Positions 1-8,689 are shown, counted from the stretch's first letter. The stretch is DNA of 12,229 nt from Bacteroidales bacterium (GCA_024402115.1 JAKSJQ010000053.1:1-12229); one strand, 5' to 3'. Numbers and translations are program-made. Notes: generated by a model not told the origin, from the letters alone.

Positions 1-1217
1 TGGAGAAGGGCTACAAGAACGAGAGCCAGTACTCTATGCTCGACTACTACTTCGACGGCGAAAAGAAGCCTTCCCAGATCGGACGCGGCAGAAGCGGCTC
101 GAAGAGGTTCGACAGCAAGCTCAGCTGGTTCGCATTCCACCAGCAGTTCTTCTCTGCAATCATGCGCTCGAAGGAAGAATTCGGAATGGGCGAGGTATCG
201 CTCAACTTCTATCCTGAAGAGGACGAGTCACACAACCTCATGACCTGCCGCGCAAGCATGCGCTCGGACTTCCGCAGGGGAGACTCGAAGTATGAAAACG
301 AATTCTACTTCGGTCCTAACCACTACAGCACACTCAAGGCAATCGACCAGAAGTACGAAAAGATCATCCCGCTCGGCGGATGGCTCGTGGGCTGGTTCAC
401 AAGATTCGTGATCATCCCTCTCTTCGACTTCTTCCACAGGTTCATCGGCAACTTCGGCCTGATCATCCTTCTTCTCACGATCGTGATCAAGACTGCTGTG
501 ATGCCGCTCACCAACAAGTCATACCTCGCATCTGCAAAGATGTCGGCCCTCAAGCCGGAGCTGGACAAGATTGCCCAGAAGTATCCTAAGCAGGACGACG
601 CGATGAAGAAGCAGCAGGCGACAATGGAACTCTACAAGAGAGCCGGCGTCAACCCTATGGGCGGATGTCTCCCTACATTGCTGACATTCCCTATCCTCTG
701 GGCGATGTTCCGTTTCTTCCCTGCATCGATCGAGCTGAGACAGCAGCCATTCCTCTGGTGTGACGACCTCTCGGCATACGACTCGATCATCAACTTCGGC
801 ACAAAGATTCCTCTCATCGGAGACCATCTTTCACTCTTCGCCCTCCTGATGGCAATCACGATGTTCTTCTTCTCGAAGATCACCACAGCCTCTCAGCCGA
901 CGGCGAACGACCCTAATGCGGCAAGCATGAGGTTCATGAGCCTCTACATGATGCCGATCATGATGTTCTTCATCTGTAACAACCTCTCGGCAGCGCTCAG
1001 CTACTACTACCTGCTCAGCAACCTCTACACCATGGCGCAGAGCTGGATCCTCAGGAAGTTCGTCGTGAAGCCTGAAGCAATCCTTGAAAAGGTAAGGGCG
1101 TCCGAAGGCAAGCCGCTCCCTAAGTCGAAGTGGCAGCAGAGGATGGAAGAGGCCCAGAAGGCTCAGCAGAAGATGTACGAGGAGCAGAAGAGACAGCAGC
1201 AGAAGGGACGCAGATAG
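1..1217 (+). CDS. yidC: Membrane protein insertase YidC/Oxa1 family, 5'-truncated by window edge
   Basis: YidC inserts and folds inner-membrane proteins, alone or with SecYEG. The reading frame is open from base 3 to the TAG at 1215-1217, so the gene begins outside the window and the first ATG at 36 is internal. About 404 codons are visible; Bacteroidota YidC is usually around 600 residues, so roughly the first third, including TM1 and much of the periplasmic domain, is missing. What remains is the end of the periplasmic beta domain, then hydrophobic segments at about nt 375-440, 447-510, 660-725, 822-890 and 927-1060. The segment LTIVIKTAVMPLTNKSY carries a basic residue (Lys, nt 489-491) where the YidC groove has its conserved positive charge. 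The cytoplasmic loop SAKMSALKPELDKIAQKYP and the motif NPMGGCLPTLLTFPI are typical of the family. The C-terminus is a Gln/Lys-rich basic tail, as expected for ribosome contact. It is probably first of the genes visible in a run with yggS, lemA and the DUF2207 gene. Confidence 0.96.
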   Translation, partial: EKGYKNESQYSMLDYYFDGEKKPSQIGRGRSGSKRFDSKLSWFAFHQQFFSAIMRSKEEFGMGEVSLNFYPEEDESHNLMTCRASMRSDFRRGDSKYENEFYFGPNHYSTLKAIDQKYEKIIPLGGWLVGWFTRFVIIPLFDFFHRFIGNFGLIILLLTIVIKTAVMPLTNKSYLASAKMSALKPELDKIAQKYPKQDDAMKKQQATMELYKRAGVNPMGGCLPTLLTFPILWAMFRFFPASIELRQQPFLWCDDLSAYDSIINFGTKIPLIGDHLSLFALLMAITMFFFSKITTASQPTANDPNAASMRFMSLYMMPIMMFFICNNLSAALSYYYLLSNLYTMAQSWILRKFVVKPEAILEKVRASEGKPLPKSKWQQRMEEAQKAQQKMYEEQKRQQQKGRR

Positions 1218-1228
1218 AATTCCGGGAT

Positions 1229-1891
1229 ATGAGCAGCATAGCTGAAAGAATATCTGAAGTAAACAATTCGCTGCCACAGGGTGTACGCCTTGTGGCAGTG
1301 TCGAAATTCCACCCTGTGGAGCAGCTCCGCGAGGCCTACGACGCAGGTCAGAGGCTTTTCGGCGAGAACCGTCCCCAGGAACTCGCAGCCAAGGCTCCGG
1401 CCATGCCTGACGACATCCAGTGGCATTTCATCGGTCATCTCCAGACGAACAAGCTGAAGATGGTCCTTCCGTACGCGGCGATGGTACAGTCGATCGACTC
1501 GCTCCATCTGCTCGAGGCGGTCAACGAATGGGGAGTGAGGAACGGCAGGACAATCAGCTGCCTGCTCGAACTCCACCTCGGGGCCGAGGAAACCAAGGGA
1601 CGCCTGACCGAAAGCGAGATCAGAGAGATTCTTGACCATGGTACCAGCTTCACCGCCATCCGCTTCTGCGGACTGATGGGAATGGCCACCAACACTGACG
1701 ACGAGAGCCTGATCAGGGCCGATTTCGAGCGCATCTCCGCTCTCAAGCAGTCTCTCTGCCGTGATTATCCCCAGTACGAAAGCTTCACCGAGCTTTCGAT
1801 CGGCATGTCGGACGATTACAGGACAGCGCTCGAATACGGTGCCACGAGCGTCAGAGTAGGTACCATGATCTTCGGACCAAGACAATATTAA
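1229..1891 (+). CDS. yggS: YggS/PROSC family pyridoxal phosphate homeostasis protein
   Basis: This is a 220-residue single-domain PLP-binding protein of the alanine-racemase N-terminal fold. The family is known to buffer intracellular PLP and to affect amino acid and keto acid balance, without established catalysis. Visible motifs are LVAVSKFHP with Lys26 as the expected PLP Schiff-base lysine, RLFGENRPQE, WHFIGHLQTNK, and the phosphate-binding end LSIGMSDDY followed by RVGTMIFGPR. The length fits the family (about 220-235). I chose the ATG at 1229: an in-frame ATG at 1130 would add 33 residues that overlap the yidC coding sequence and have no place in the family. The start lies 11 nt after the yidC stop, and lemA follows 16 nt after its own stop, so co-transcription is likely. 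There is no clear Shine-Dalgarno sequence, which is usual in Bacteroidota. Confidence 0.95.
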   Translation: MSSIAERISEVNNSLPQGVRLVAVSKFHPVEQLREAYDAGQRLFGENRPQELAAKAPAMPDDIQWHFIGHLQTNKLKMVLPYAAMVQSIDSLHLLEAVNEWGVRNGRTISCLLELHLGAEETKGRLTESEIREILDHGTSFTAIRFCGLMGMATNTDDESLIRADFERISALKQSLCRDYPQYESFTELSIGMSDDYRTALEYGATSVRVGTMIFGPRQY

Positions 1892-1907
1892 CTTAACATT
1901 TCATACC

Positions 1908-2450
1908 ATGTCACTTATCATTATCGCCATCATCGCGGCTCTTGCACTCTGGTTCATCAAGGTGCAGAACCTCCTTGTCAAACTTGACGAGCTCTGCAAG
2001 AACGCTCTCAAGCAGATCAATGTCCAGCAGGTAAGCCGTTACGACGCAATCGCTGCGCTCGTAAAGCTCACACGCGAGTACTCTTCATACGAGAGCGACA
2101 CTCTCCAGAAGGTTGTCGAGGCAAGAAAGATCACTGCCAGCGCCAACCCTTCTATCGATGATATCAACAAGAACGAGGCTGCACTCAACGAGGTTTCTGC
2201 AAAGCTCATCGCAATCGCTGAGCAGTATCCTGACCTCAAGGCAAACCAGCAGTACACCAAGACAATGGACGAGATTACCAATTACGAGGAGAACGTCCGT
2301 CTCAGCCGCATGACATTCAACGACACAGTTACCAGGTTCAACCAGCAGGTACGCATGTTCCCTGGCAGCGTTGTGGCTTCGATCCTTGGTTTCCCTGCAA
2401 AGGAGTACCTCGCAGAGGACGAGAAGAAGAAGGAATACCCTGTAATCTAA
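1908..2450 (+). CDS. lemA: LemA family membrane protein
   Basis: This 180-residue protein has an N-terminal hydrophobic segment (residues 2-18) followed by a long, almost wholly helical, charged domain. That is the LemA layout: one TM helix and a coiled helical bundle, whose biochemical role remains unclear. Family marks are the segment KVQNLLVKLDELCKNALKQI just after the membrane helix, QVSRYDAIAALVKL, VVEARK, the AIAEQYPDLKANQQY block (residues 101-115), ENVRLSRMTFNDTVTRFNQ, and FPGSVVASILGF near the end. Its stop codon TAA overlaps the ATG of the following DUF2207 gene by one base, which implies translational coupling. LemA and DUF2207 proteins are repeatedly found as neighbours, so the two probably act together at the envelope. 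The start at 1908 is the only ATG that places the TM helix at the N-terminus. Confidence 0.94.
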   Translation: MSLIIIAIIAALALWFIKVQNLLVKLDELCKNALKQINVQQVSRYDAIAALVKLTREYSSYESDTLQKVVEARKITASANPSIDDINKNEAALNEVSAKLIAIAEQYPDLKANQQYTKTMDEITNYEENVRLSRMTFNDTVTRFNQQVRMFPGSVVASILGFPAKEYLAEDEKKKEYPVI

Positions 2451-4108
2451 TGAAAGTCAGGACTTTGTTGGCAACGCTGCTGCTCGCGGCGTTGCCTTTC
2501 CATATACTGAGCGCCCAGGAAATCCGCAACGTCAGCACTGAGGTAGTCCTCAATGCCGACGGTTCGGCAGACGTTACCCAGGAGTGGGATGCGACTGTAG
2601 TGAGCGGCACGGAGTGGTATCTTCCCGTGAGCAATCTCGGAAAGATGAAGCTTTCGGATTTCCATGTGTACGAGAACGGCGTCGAGTATGTCAACGAAGG
2701 CAGACGCTGGGATGTCGACCGCAGCCTTGAGAAGAAGGCCGGCAGGTGCGGAATTGTGGAGAAGAGCGGAAACGACGTCGAGCTGTGCTGGGGACAGGGT
2801 AGCTACGGCGACCACCTCTGGACCTGTACCTACCATCTCGAAGGTCTCGTCCAGTCTCTCGAGGACTACGATGCCTTCCTCCACCAGTTCGTCAATCCGG
2901 GTCTGGTCGCAACCCCTCAGGACGCCAGGATCAGGATTATCAACAACACCGGCACTGCCGAGTGGACCAGCGAAAACACACGCGTGTGGGCCTTCGGATT
3001 CGAGGGCGAGATCAATGTATTCGACAACGAGATCATCGCCTATCTTGACGGCCGCATGCAGAGCATGATCGTGATGGTGCGTTTCGACAAGGATATGTTC
3101 GAACCTGTCCTCAGCCGCAACATCACTTTCGAGGAGATGAAGGACAAGGCATTCAAGAAGAGCTCTTACGACGACGGAGGCTTCGATTTCTTCGAATTTC
3201 TGATGATCCTTCTTTTCATCCTGCCGACATTCGGAATGGCAATCTATGCTGTCGTATGCCAGTCCATGGGATACAAGTACAAGAAGAGCATGTTCGGAGT
3301 CTCGAAGATCACCGACTGGTATCGCGAGCCGCCTGTGGGCGGAAACATACCTGCGGCATGGTACGTGCTGACAAAGGGCAACCGCTTCAGCTCGCCTATG
3401 AAGCCGCAGAATCTTGTGGGTACCTATTTCCTCAAGTGGATACTCGACGGCTCGATCGTTCCATCTACGGACGGAACCCGTCGCGAGAATACCACACTCA
3501 AGTTCACAGACAAGCTTCCTCAGTTCTCTTGCAAGGAGGAACAGGAGCTCTACGAGTGGGCAGTTGTGGCCAGCGGCGATATGGTCCTCGAGGCATCGGA
3601 GTTCAAGAAATGGTCTAAGAAGAACTACGAGAAGCTCCTCAAGTGGCCTTCAGAGGTCGAGAACGCAGGATATGCGAAGCTTGTGGAAGATAAGTATATC
3701 AGCGGCACAAGCAAGGGAGTCCCTGCAAGATACCAGGATCTGCGCAACGTCATCGGATTCAAGAATTTCCTCAACGACTTCACACTCTCCAAGGAGCGTG
3801 AGGCGAGGGACGTCGGTCTCTGGAAGAGCTACCTCATCTATGCACAGATGTTCGGCATCGCCGAGAAGGTTGCGTCCCAGTTCAAGAATCTCTATCCTGA
3901 GTTCTTCGACGAGATCGCACAGCAGACAGGCATGGATTCAGGCACTCTCATGAGGACCATCCACATGAACCAGACCATGGCCAATACTGGCTATGCGAAT
4001 GCGATTGCCAAGCAGAACGCTGCAGCAAGCGCCGGAATGGGCGGACGCACATCGTTCGGCGGTGGCGGCGGATTCTCAGGCGGCGGATTCGGCGGCGGTA
4101 GCCGTTAA
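2450..4108 (+). CDS. DUF2207 domain-containing membrane protein with Gly-rich C-terminus
   Basis: This 552-residue predicted envelope protein has unknown function. Residues 1-22 form a signal peptide ending LSAQ. Residues 23 to about 240 are an extracytoplasmic, beta-rich domain of the DUF2207 type. A membrane helix lies at about 248-270 (FEFLMILLFILPTFGMAIYA). The cytoplasmic part starts with DWYREPPVGGNIPAAWYVL (289-307), the family's 'REPP' region, and contains the helical motif GLWKSYLIYAQMFGIAEKVA (456-475). The tail is a glycine-serine run (about 530-552) ending GGSR, a low-complexity end common in this family. Many DUF2207 proteins have further TM helices after the first cytoplasmic part; I see only the one besides the signal peptide. 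The ATG overlaps the lemA stop (TAATG), which fixes the start and suggests that the pair is translated together. It is convergent with lpxB, with 16 nt between the two stops. Confidence 0.9.
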   Translation: MKVRTLLATLLLAALPFHILSAQEIRNVSTEVVLNADGSADVTQEWDATVVSGTEWYLPVSNLGKMKLSDFHVYENGVEYVNEGRRWDVDRSLEKKAGRCGIVEKSGNDVELCWGQGSYGDHLWTCTYHLEGLVQSLEDYDAFLHQFVNPGLVATPQDARIRIINNTGTAEWTSENTRVWAFGFEGEINVFDNEIIAYLDGRMQSMIVMVRFDKDMFEPVLSRNITFEEMKDKAFKKSSYDDGGFDFFEFLMILLFILPTFGMAIYAVVCQSMGYKYKKSMFGVSKITDWYREPPVGGNIPAAWYVLTKGNRFSSPMKPQNLVGTYFLKWILDGSIVPSTDGTRRENTTLKFTDKLPQFSCKEEQELYEWAVVASGDMVLEASEFKKWSKKNYEKLLKWPSEVENAGYAKLVEDKYISGTSKGVPARYQDLRNVIGFKNFLNDFTLSKEREARDVGLWKSYLIYAQMFGIAEKVASQFKNLYPEFFDEIAQQTGMDSGTLMRTIHMNQTMANTGYANAIAKQNAAASAGMGGRTSFGGGGGFSGGGFGGGSR

Positions 4109-4124
4109 TCGGATATCCGGATCG

Positions 4125-5294
4125 TCATCGGCGGTCCTTAAGCTCAGATACCATCGCTTCGGCGACAGACAGGGAAGCCCCGGAACCTCCGAGGGCTTCC
4201 CTTATCTTTTGGAAGTCGGAGATCATGTTGCTTCTGTATTCCTCGTCACCGATGAGGCGGCAGACCTCCGATTCGAGGTTCTCAGGGGTGAGATGGTGCT
4301 GAATAAGCTCCCTGAAGGCCTTTCTGCCCAGGATGAGGTTGCCCAGGCTGATGCAGTCCACTTTGATGATAAGCTTCGCAATAGCGAAATTGAAGGCGGA
4401 AGACGCATAGCCCACAACCTGGGGGGTGCCGATGAGGCAGGTCTCGAGCGAAGCCGTGCCGGAATTGACAACTGCGGCCTCGGCATTCCTGACGATTCCG
4501 TGGGTGTGTCCGAAAACGACCTTCATGTAAGATTCGCGGCCCTTGAGGAAAGGGGAGTAGTCGTCCATTGTCCTTGAAGGGGCACCGGCGACCACGAACT
4601 GGAAGTCCTTGTATTCCGGCCTCTCATGCATGCGGTCGGCAAAGCTTGCGCATACCGGCATCATGGTACCGACCTCACCCTTTCTCGAACCGGCGAGGAT
4701 CGCCACGATAGGCCTGTCTTCCAGTCCGCAGGCATTAAGGAATGACGACCTGTCGAGAGCGAGGTCCGCAGAGTTGTCGATGGCATCCACGAGGGGATTG
4801 CCCTTATAGATATAAGACACGCCCTTGCGGTCGAAATACTCCTTCTCGAAAGGGAAGACGATGAAGAGTCTGTCGACATATTCCTTCAGTTTCCTGACCC
4901 TGCTTTCCCTTGATGCCCAGACCTTCGGGGCAATATAGTAAAAAACCTTGAATCCCTTCCTGTGGGCGAATTCGGCGACCCTGAAATTGAATCCGGGATA
5001 GTCGATAAGTATCACAGCGTCAGGGCCGAAGGCCACGATGTCGCTGCAGCAGTCCCTGAATCTGCGCATGAATGCACCGGCGTTCAGGATAATCTCTCTG
5101 AAGCCCATCACGGCCCCCGCCTTGTAGTCTCTGACGAGTCCTTCGCCGCTCCTGTTCGCCTTGAAGACAGCGTCCATCAGGGAACCGCCCCAGAACCGTA
5201 TGTCCGCCTCTGGATCCCTGGCGTAGAGACCCTTCATGAGGTTCGATCCGTGAAGATCGCCCGATGCTTCTCCTGCTATGATGTAGTACTTCAT
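4125..5294 (-). CDS. lpxB: Lipid-A-disaccharide synthase LpxB
   Basis: LpxB is the GT19 glycosyltransferase that joins UDP-2,3-diacylglucosamine and 2,3-diacylglucosamine-1-phosphate (lipid X) into the lipid A disaccharide, at the cytoplasmic face of the inner membrane. The protein has 389 residues, the normal length. It begins with the diagnostic MKYYIIAGEASGDLHGSNL (residues 1-19, GEASGD at 8-13). Further along are YYIAPKVWASRESRVRKL, the equivalent of the family's 'SPSVWAWR' region, then YKGNPLVDAI, LAGSRKGEVGTMMPV and the nucleotide-sugar site NSGTASLETCLIGTPQVVGY. The ATG at 5292-5294 places the GEASGD loop where the family has it, so the start is firm. In Bacteroidales lpxB is often beside surE; here no surE is seen and lpxB stands alone, divergent from gap. 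Its presence shows the organism makes lipid A. Confidence 0.96.
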   Translation of the reverse strand: MKYYIIAGEASGDLHGSNLMKGLYARDPEADIRFWGGSLMDAVFKANRSGEGLVRDYKAGAVMGFREIILNAGAFMRRFRDCCSDIVAFGPDAVILIDYPGFNFRVAEFAHRKGFKVFYYIAPKVWASRESRVRKLKEYVDRLFIVFPFEKEYFDRKGVSYIYKGNPLVDAIDNSADLALDRSSFLNACGLEDRPIVAILAGSRKGEVGTMMPVCASFADRMHERPEYKDFQFVVAGAPSRTMDDYSPFLKGRESYMKVVFGHTHGIVRNAEAAVVNSGTASLETCLIGTPQVVGYASSAFNFAIAKLIIKVDCISLGNLILGRKAFRELIQHHLTPENLESEVCRLIGDEEYRSNMISDFQKIREALGGSGASLSVAEAMVSELKDRR

Positions 5295-5362
5295 GCTGTC
5301 TGCGTAATGCCGCTGTCGATTTTATCGTTTAAGTAACAGAAACTGCCCACTTTATTTAATTG

Positions 5363-5370
5363 CAAAGATA
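5363..5370 (-). promoter_or_regulatory. Putative -7 box of the lpxB promoter (TATCTTTG)
   Basis: Read on the minus strand, 5370 to 5363 is TATCTTTG, an exact match to the Bacteroidetes sigma-ABfr -7 consensus TAnnTTTG. It lies about 69 bases upstream of the lpxB start codon in an AT-rich region. No TTTG is seen at the expected -33 distance (about 19-21 bp upstream), where this strand reads through the gap promoter. Assignment rests on the motif and position only. Confidence 0.5.
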
Positions 5371-5391
5371 GACAAATTCACTTTTTTTGCT

Positions 5392-5399
5392 TAACTTTG
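5392..5399 (+). promoter_or_regulatory. Putative -7 box of the gap promoter (TAACTTTG)
   Basis: TAACTTTG matches the Bacteroidetes -7 consensus TAnnTTTG exactly and lies 74 bases before the gap start codon. This predicts a transcript start near 5405 and a leader of nearly 70 nt. A clear -33 TTTG at 19-21 bp is not present; the only nearby TTTG (5386-5389) is directly adjacent. It is expected to be strong, given the codon bias of gap. Confidence 0.55.
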
Positions 5400-5405
5400 C
5401 TGCGC

Positions 5406-6472
<1,067 letters not shown>

Positions 6473-6490
6473 TTAGACTGACCAAATGAT

Positions 6491-6525
6491 AAAAAGGAGG
6501 ACAGCAATCCGCTGTCCTCCTTTTT
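6491..6525 (+). terminator. Intrinsic terminator of gap
   Basis: A perfect 15-bp inverted repeat (AAAAAGGAGGACAGC at 6491-6505 and its complement at 6511-6525) surrounds the 5-nt loop AATCC. The right arm ends in TTTTT and the left arm begins with AAAAA. It lies 18 nt after the gap stop. The A-tract/T-tract symmetry means it could in principle work in both directions, but the next gene is also on the plus strand. Confidence 0.93.
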
Positions 6526-6544
6526 GTTGCATATCAGCGACTTG

Positions 6545-6585
6545 CGCATTTTCCTGTAGGTGAATTGTTACTACAGGAAAATGCG
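6545..6585. repeat. Perfect 15-bp inverted repeat, operator-like, upstream of sdaA
   Basis: The arms are CGCATTTTCCTGTAG (6545-6559) and CTACAGGAAAATGCG (6571-6585), separated by 11 nt. The right arm ends one base before the -7 box of sdaA, and the spacer contains ATTG (6564-6567), the only -33-like tetramer at a usable distance. The repeat therefore spans the promoter and lies upstream of the predicted transcript start. A binding site for a dimeric regulator is the simplest reading. It is not followed by a T-run and so is a poor terminator. Confidence 0.7.
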
Positions 6586-6593
6586 TATCTTTG
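6586..6593 (+). promoter_or_regulatory. Putative -7 box of the sdaA promoter (TATCTTTG)
   Basis: This is an exact match to TAnnTTTG, 24 bases before the sdaA ATG. ATTG at 6564-6567 is a weak -33 candidate with an 18-bp spacer. The predicted transcript start near 6600 would leave a short A-rich leader of about 17 nt with no Shine-Dalgarno sequence. Confidence 0.6.
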
Positions 6594-6617
6594 TAGTGCA
6601 AAGCAAATTAACCGCAT

Positions 6618-7823
6618 ATGAAATCTTTGAGAGAACTGTACAGGGTCGGGAAGGGCCCTTCTTCAAGCCATACCATGGGGCCGCAGCGCGCCGCCGAGAT
6701 GTTTCTCAGGAACAATCTTTCAGCAGCAAGATTCGAAGTAACCCTTTACGGAAGCCTGGCAGCAACAGGCAAGGGCCACATGACAGACGTCGCGATCAGC
6801 GAGGTCCTCACCAGAGTCGCACCCCTTGCACTGATCTGGAAACCAAGCGAATTCCTGCCTTTCCACCCGAACGGAATGCGGTTCAGGTCATTCGACGCCG
6901 AAGGCAGGATGACTGACGACTGGCTTGTCTACAGCGTAGGCGGCGGAGCTCTCTCGACCGGAGAGAACAACACGGTCGACAACGGCCCCGATGTCTATGA
7001 CCTCAATAAGATCAGCGAGATTGTATCATGGTGCCAGGACTCCGGCCGCAGCTACTGGGAATATGTCGAGAAGTGCGAGGGTCCGGATATCTGGGACTTC
7101 CTCCAGTATATCTGGGACAACATGAGAAATGCCGTCGAGGCCGGTCTGGACAACGAGGGCGCCATCCCTGGCCCTCTCAACATTTCCAGGAAGGCTCCGA
7201 TCTACCATGTGAAGGCATCCGGATACAAGTCCAATCTCCAGAGCAGAGGCCTTGTCTATTCGTACGCACTTGCCGTCAGTGAGGAAAACGCCTGCGGAGG
7301 TACCATAGTCACAGCTCCTACCTGCGGATCCTGCGGTGTCATCCCTGCTGTGCTCTACCATCTGTGGAAGAGCCGCGACTTTTCAGATATGCGCATCCAG
7401 CACGCTCTGGCGACTGCCGGTCTTTTTGGCAATGTCGTCAAGCACAATGCTTCGATCTCCGGCGCGGAGGTCGGCTGTCAGGGTGAGGTGGGTGTTGCGT
7501 GTGCGATGGCTTCGGCTGCGGCGACCCAGCTTTTCGGCGGCAGCCCTACGCAGATCGAGTATGCTGCGGAGATGGGGCTCGAGCACCATCTGGGAATGAC
7601 CTGCGACCCGATCGGGGGCCTTGTCCAGATCCCGTGCATCGAGAGAAATGCCTTTGCTGCTGCGCGTGCACTTGATTCCAATATCTATGCGTCGTTCTCG
7701 GACGGCAACCACCGCATCTCGTTCGACCGCGTTGTCGAGGTCATGAAGCAGACCGGAAAGGATCTGCCTTCGCTCTACAAGGAAACTTCCGAGGGAGGAC
7801 TTGCGAAGATGTTCGGCAAGTAA
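6618..7823 (+). CDS. sdaA: L-serine ammonia-lyase (dehydratase), iron-sulfur type, single chain
   Basis: This enzyme deaminates L-serine to pyruvate and ammonia, using an oxygen-sensitive [4Fe-4S] cluster as Lewis acid instead of PLP. The 401-residue protein holds both domains of the family in one chain. The N-terminal beta domain begins with [17 protein letters not shown] (10-26). The catalytic alpha domain contains [19 protein letters not shown] (227-245), [14 protein letters not shown] (285-298) and [18 protein letters not shown] (327-344). Cys287, Cys329 and Cys340 have the spacing (42 and 11) of the three cluster cysteines described for the Legionella enzyme. The C-terminus is MFGK, without the terminal cysteine that plugs the active site in that enzyme. 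The start at 6618 gives the complete beta domain. It has its own promoter-like box and an operator-like inverted repeat, so expression is probably regulated, perhaps by amino acid supply. It is convergent with the GH25 gene, 17 nt apart, and no terminator is visible between them. Confidence 0.96.
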   Translation: MKSLRELYRVGKGPSSSHTMGPQRAAEMFLRNNLSAARFEVTLYGSLAATGKGHMTDVAISEVLTRVAPLALIWKPSEFLPFHPNGMRFRSFDAEGRMTDDWLVYSVGGGALSTGENNTVDNGPDVYDLNKISEIVSWCQDSGRSYWEYVEKCEGPDIWDFLQYIWDNMRNAVEAGLDNEGAIPGPLNISRKAPIYHVKASGYKSNLQSRGLVYSYALAVSEENACGGTIVTAPTCGSCGVIPAVLYHLWKSRDFSDMRIQHALATAGLFGNVVKHNASISGAEVGCQGEVGVACAMASAAATQLFGGSPTQIEYAAEMGLEHHLGMTCDPIGGLVQIPCIERNAFAAARALDSNIYASFSDGNHRISFDRVVEVMKQTGKDLPSLYKETSEGGLAKMFGK

Positions 7824-7840
7824 TTTAACGTTGACGGGTG

Positions 7841-8689
7841 CTATTTTCTGCGGATCGAGAGGTCTACAGGTGCTTCCATCCCGTATACGAGAGCCCGGTC
7901 GGTGAACTGCCAGTATTGCCAGTCTTCGCGGTCGGGTTTTTCCGTGTCGTAGTGGGCGATCCAGAGAGGGTAGCTTCCGGTGATGTCCTTCGAAAGGTAG
8001 TCGCGTGCGAATGACTCGTAGGTGTAGATTATCGGCTTCCTGCCGTAGTGGTTTTCGACTTCCTTCAGCCAGACCTTGAGGTCGGCGTTAAGCTTTGCCT
8101 TGGTGAGTCCGTTGTGTGTGGTTTCGATATCCAGCACGGGCGGCAGGTCGCCGTGGCGCAGCGGTCCTACTGTCCTGATGTAGCTTCTGGCCTGTCTGAG
8201 AGGGTCTTTGGATGTGCGGTAGAAGTGGTATGCTCCGCGCTGGATGCCATGCTCGGCGGCTTCCTTCCAGTTCGACCTGAATTTCTTGTCCACCATGCTC
8301 TGGCCTTCGGTCGCCTTGATGAAGACAAACGAGACAGGTACCATGTTCTTTGCTGCCTTGATATCCTTTACCGTCCTGCCGGAGCGGTCGGTCATCACCA
8401 TCAGGGAGTCCCAGACTATGGTACCTCTGTTGTTGTGCGATATGTCGATACCGTATTCCCCACGGATCGAGGCCGGTACCGGGGCGCCATGCTCCGTCCT
8501 GGTCTTTTCCACCAGCGGCTTTATCATCCAGATCAGCAGTATGGCGATGATGGAGATGCTCCACCAGCTGAGCTTCACTTCCGGGCGTTTCTTTCCCTTG
8601 TAAGATCTTTTTCTTGCCGGGGAAGTTTTTTTCTTTGCCGGGATGGTTTTTTTTCTTGCCGGGTATGTACTTTTTCTGCCTGATTGCAT
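7841..8689 (-). CDS. Membrane-anchored GH25 muramidase (lysozyme-like) with a basic cytoplasmic tail
   Basis: This is a 282-residue predicted type II membrane protein. Residues 5 to about 38 are extremely rich in Lys, Arg and Pro, with an imperfect repeat of about 8 residues (PARKKTI, PAKKKTS, PARKRSY). One TM helix follows (about 42-58, WWSISIIAILLIWMI), and the rest should face the periplasm. The catalytic domain is glycoside hydrolase family 25: YGIDISHNN (79-87) opens the barrel, then FVFIKATEG, GAYHFYR (152-158), PVLDIE with the acidic pair Asp187/Glu189, KPIIYTYESF, WIAHYD and WQYWQFTD. GH25 enzymes cleave the MurNAc-GlcNAc beta-1,4 bond of peptidoglycan, so cell-wall remodelling is likely. 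I start at the ATG 8689: a TTG at 8695 is in frame and would add two residues, but it falls inside the promoter palindrome. Runs of 5-8 A in the coding strand near the 5' end are possible slippage sites. Confidence 0.9.
   Translation of the reverse strand: MQSGRKSTYPARKKTIPAKKKTSPARKRSYKGKKRPEVKLSWWSISIIAILLIWMIKPLVEKTRTEHGAPVPASIRGEYGIDISHNNRGTIVWDSLMVMTDRSGRTVKDIKAAKNMVPVSFVFIKATEGQSMVDKKFRSNWKEAAEHGIQRGAYHFYRTSKDPLRQARSYIRTVGPLRHGDLPPVLDIETTHNGLTKAKLNADLKVWLKEVENHYGRKPIIYTYESFARDYLSKDITGSYPLWIAHYDTEKPDREDWQYWQFTDRALVYGMEAPVDLSIRRK

Noticed and set aside
1130..1228. Longer start for yggS
   Set aside because: The added 33 residues are encoded within the yidC tail and do not belong to the family; the ATG at 1229 gives the normal length.
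1163..1885. Open frame of 240 codons antisense to yggS
   Set aside because: Shadow of a well-supported gene; no recognisable motif.
4110..4119. Palindrome CGGATATCCG between the convergent DUF2207 and lpxB genes
   Set aside because: It is only 10 bp with no loop or T-run, so it is not a terminator; it may be chance.
3993..4577. Plus-strand open frame running from the DUF2207 end into lpxB
   Set aside because: It overlaps two strongly supported genes in other frames, and its product shows no domain.
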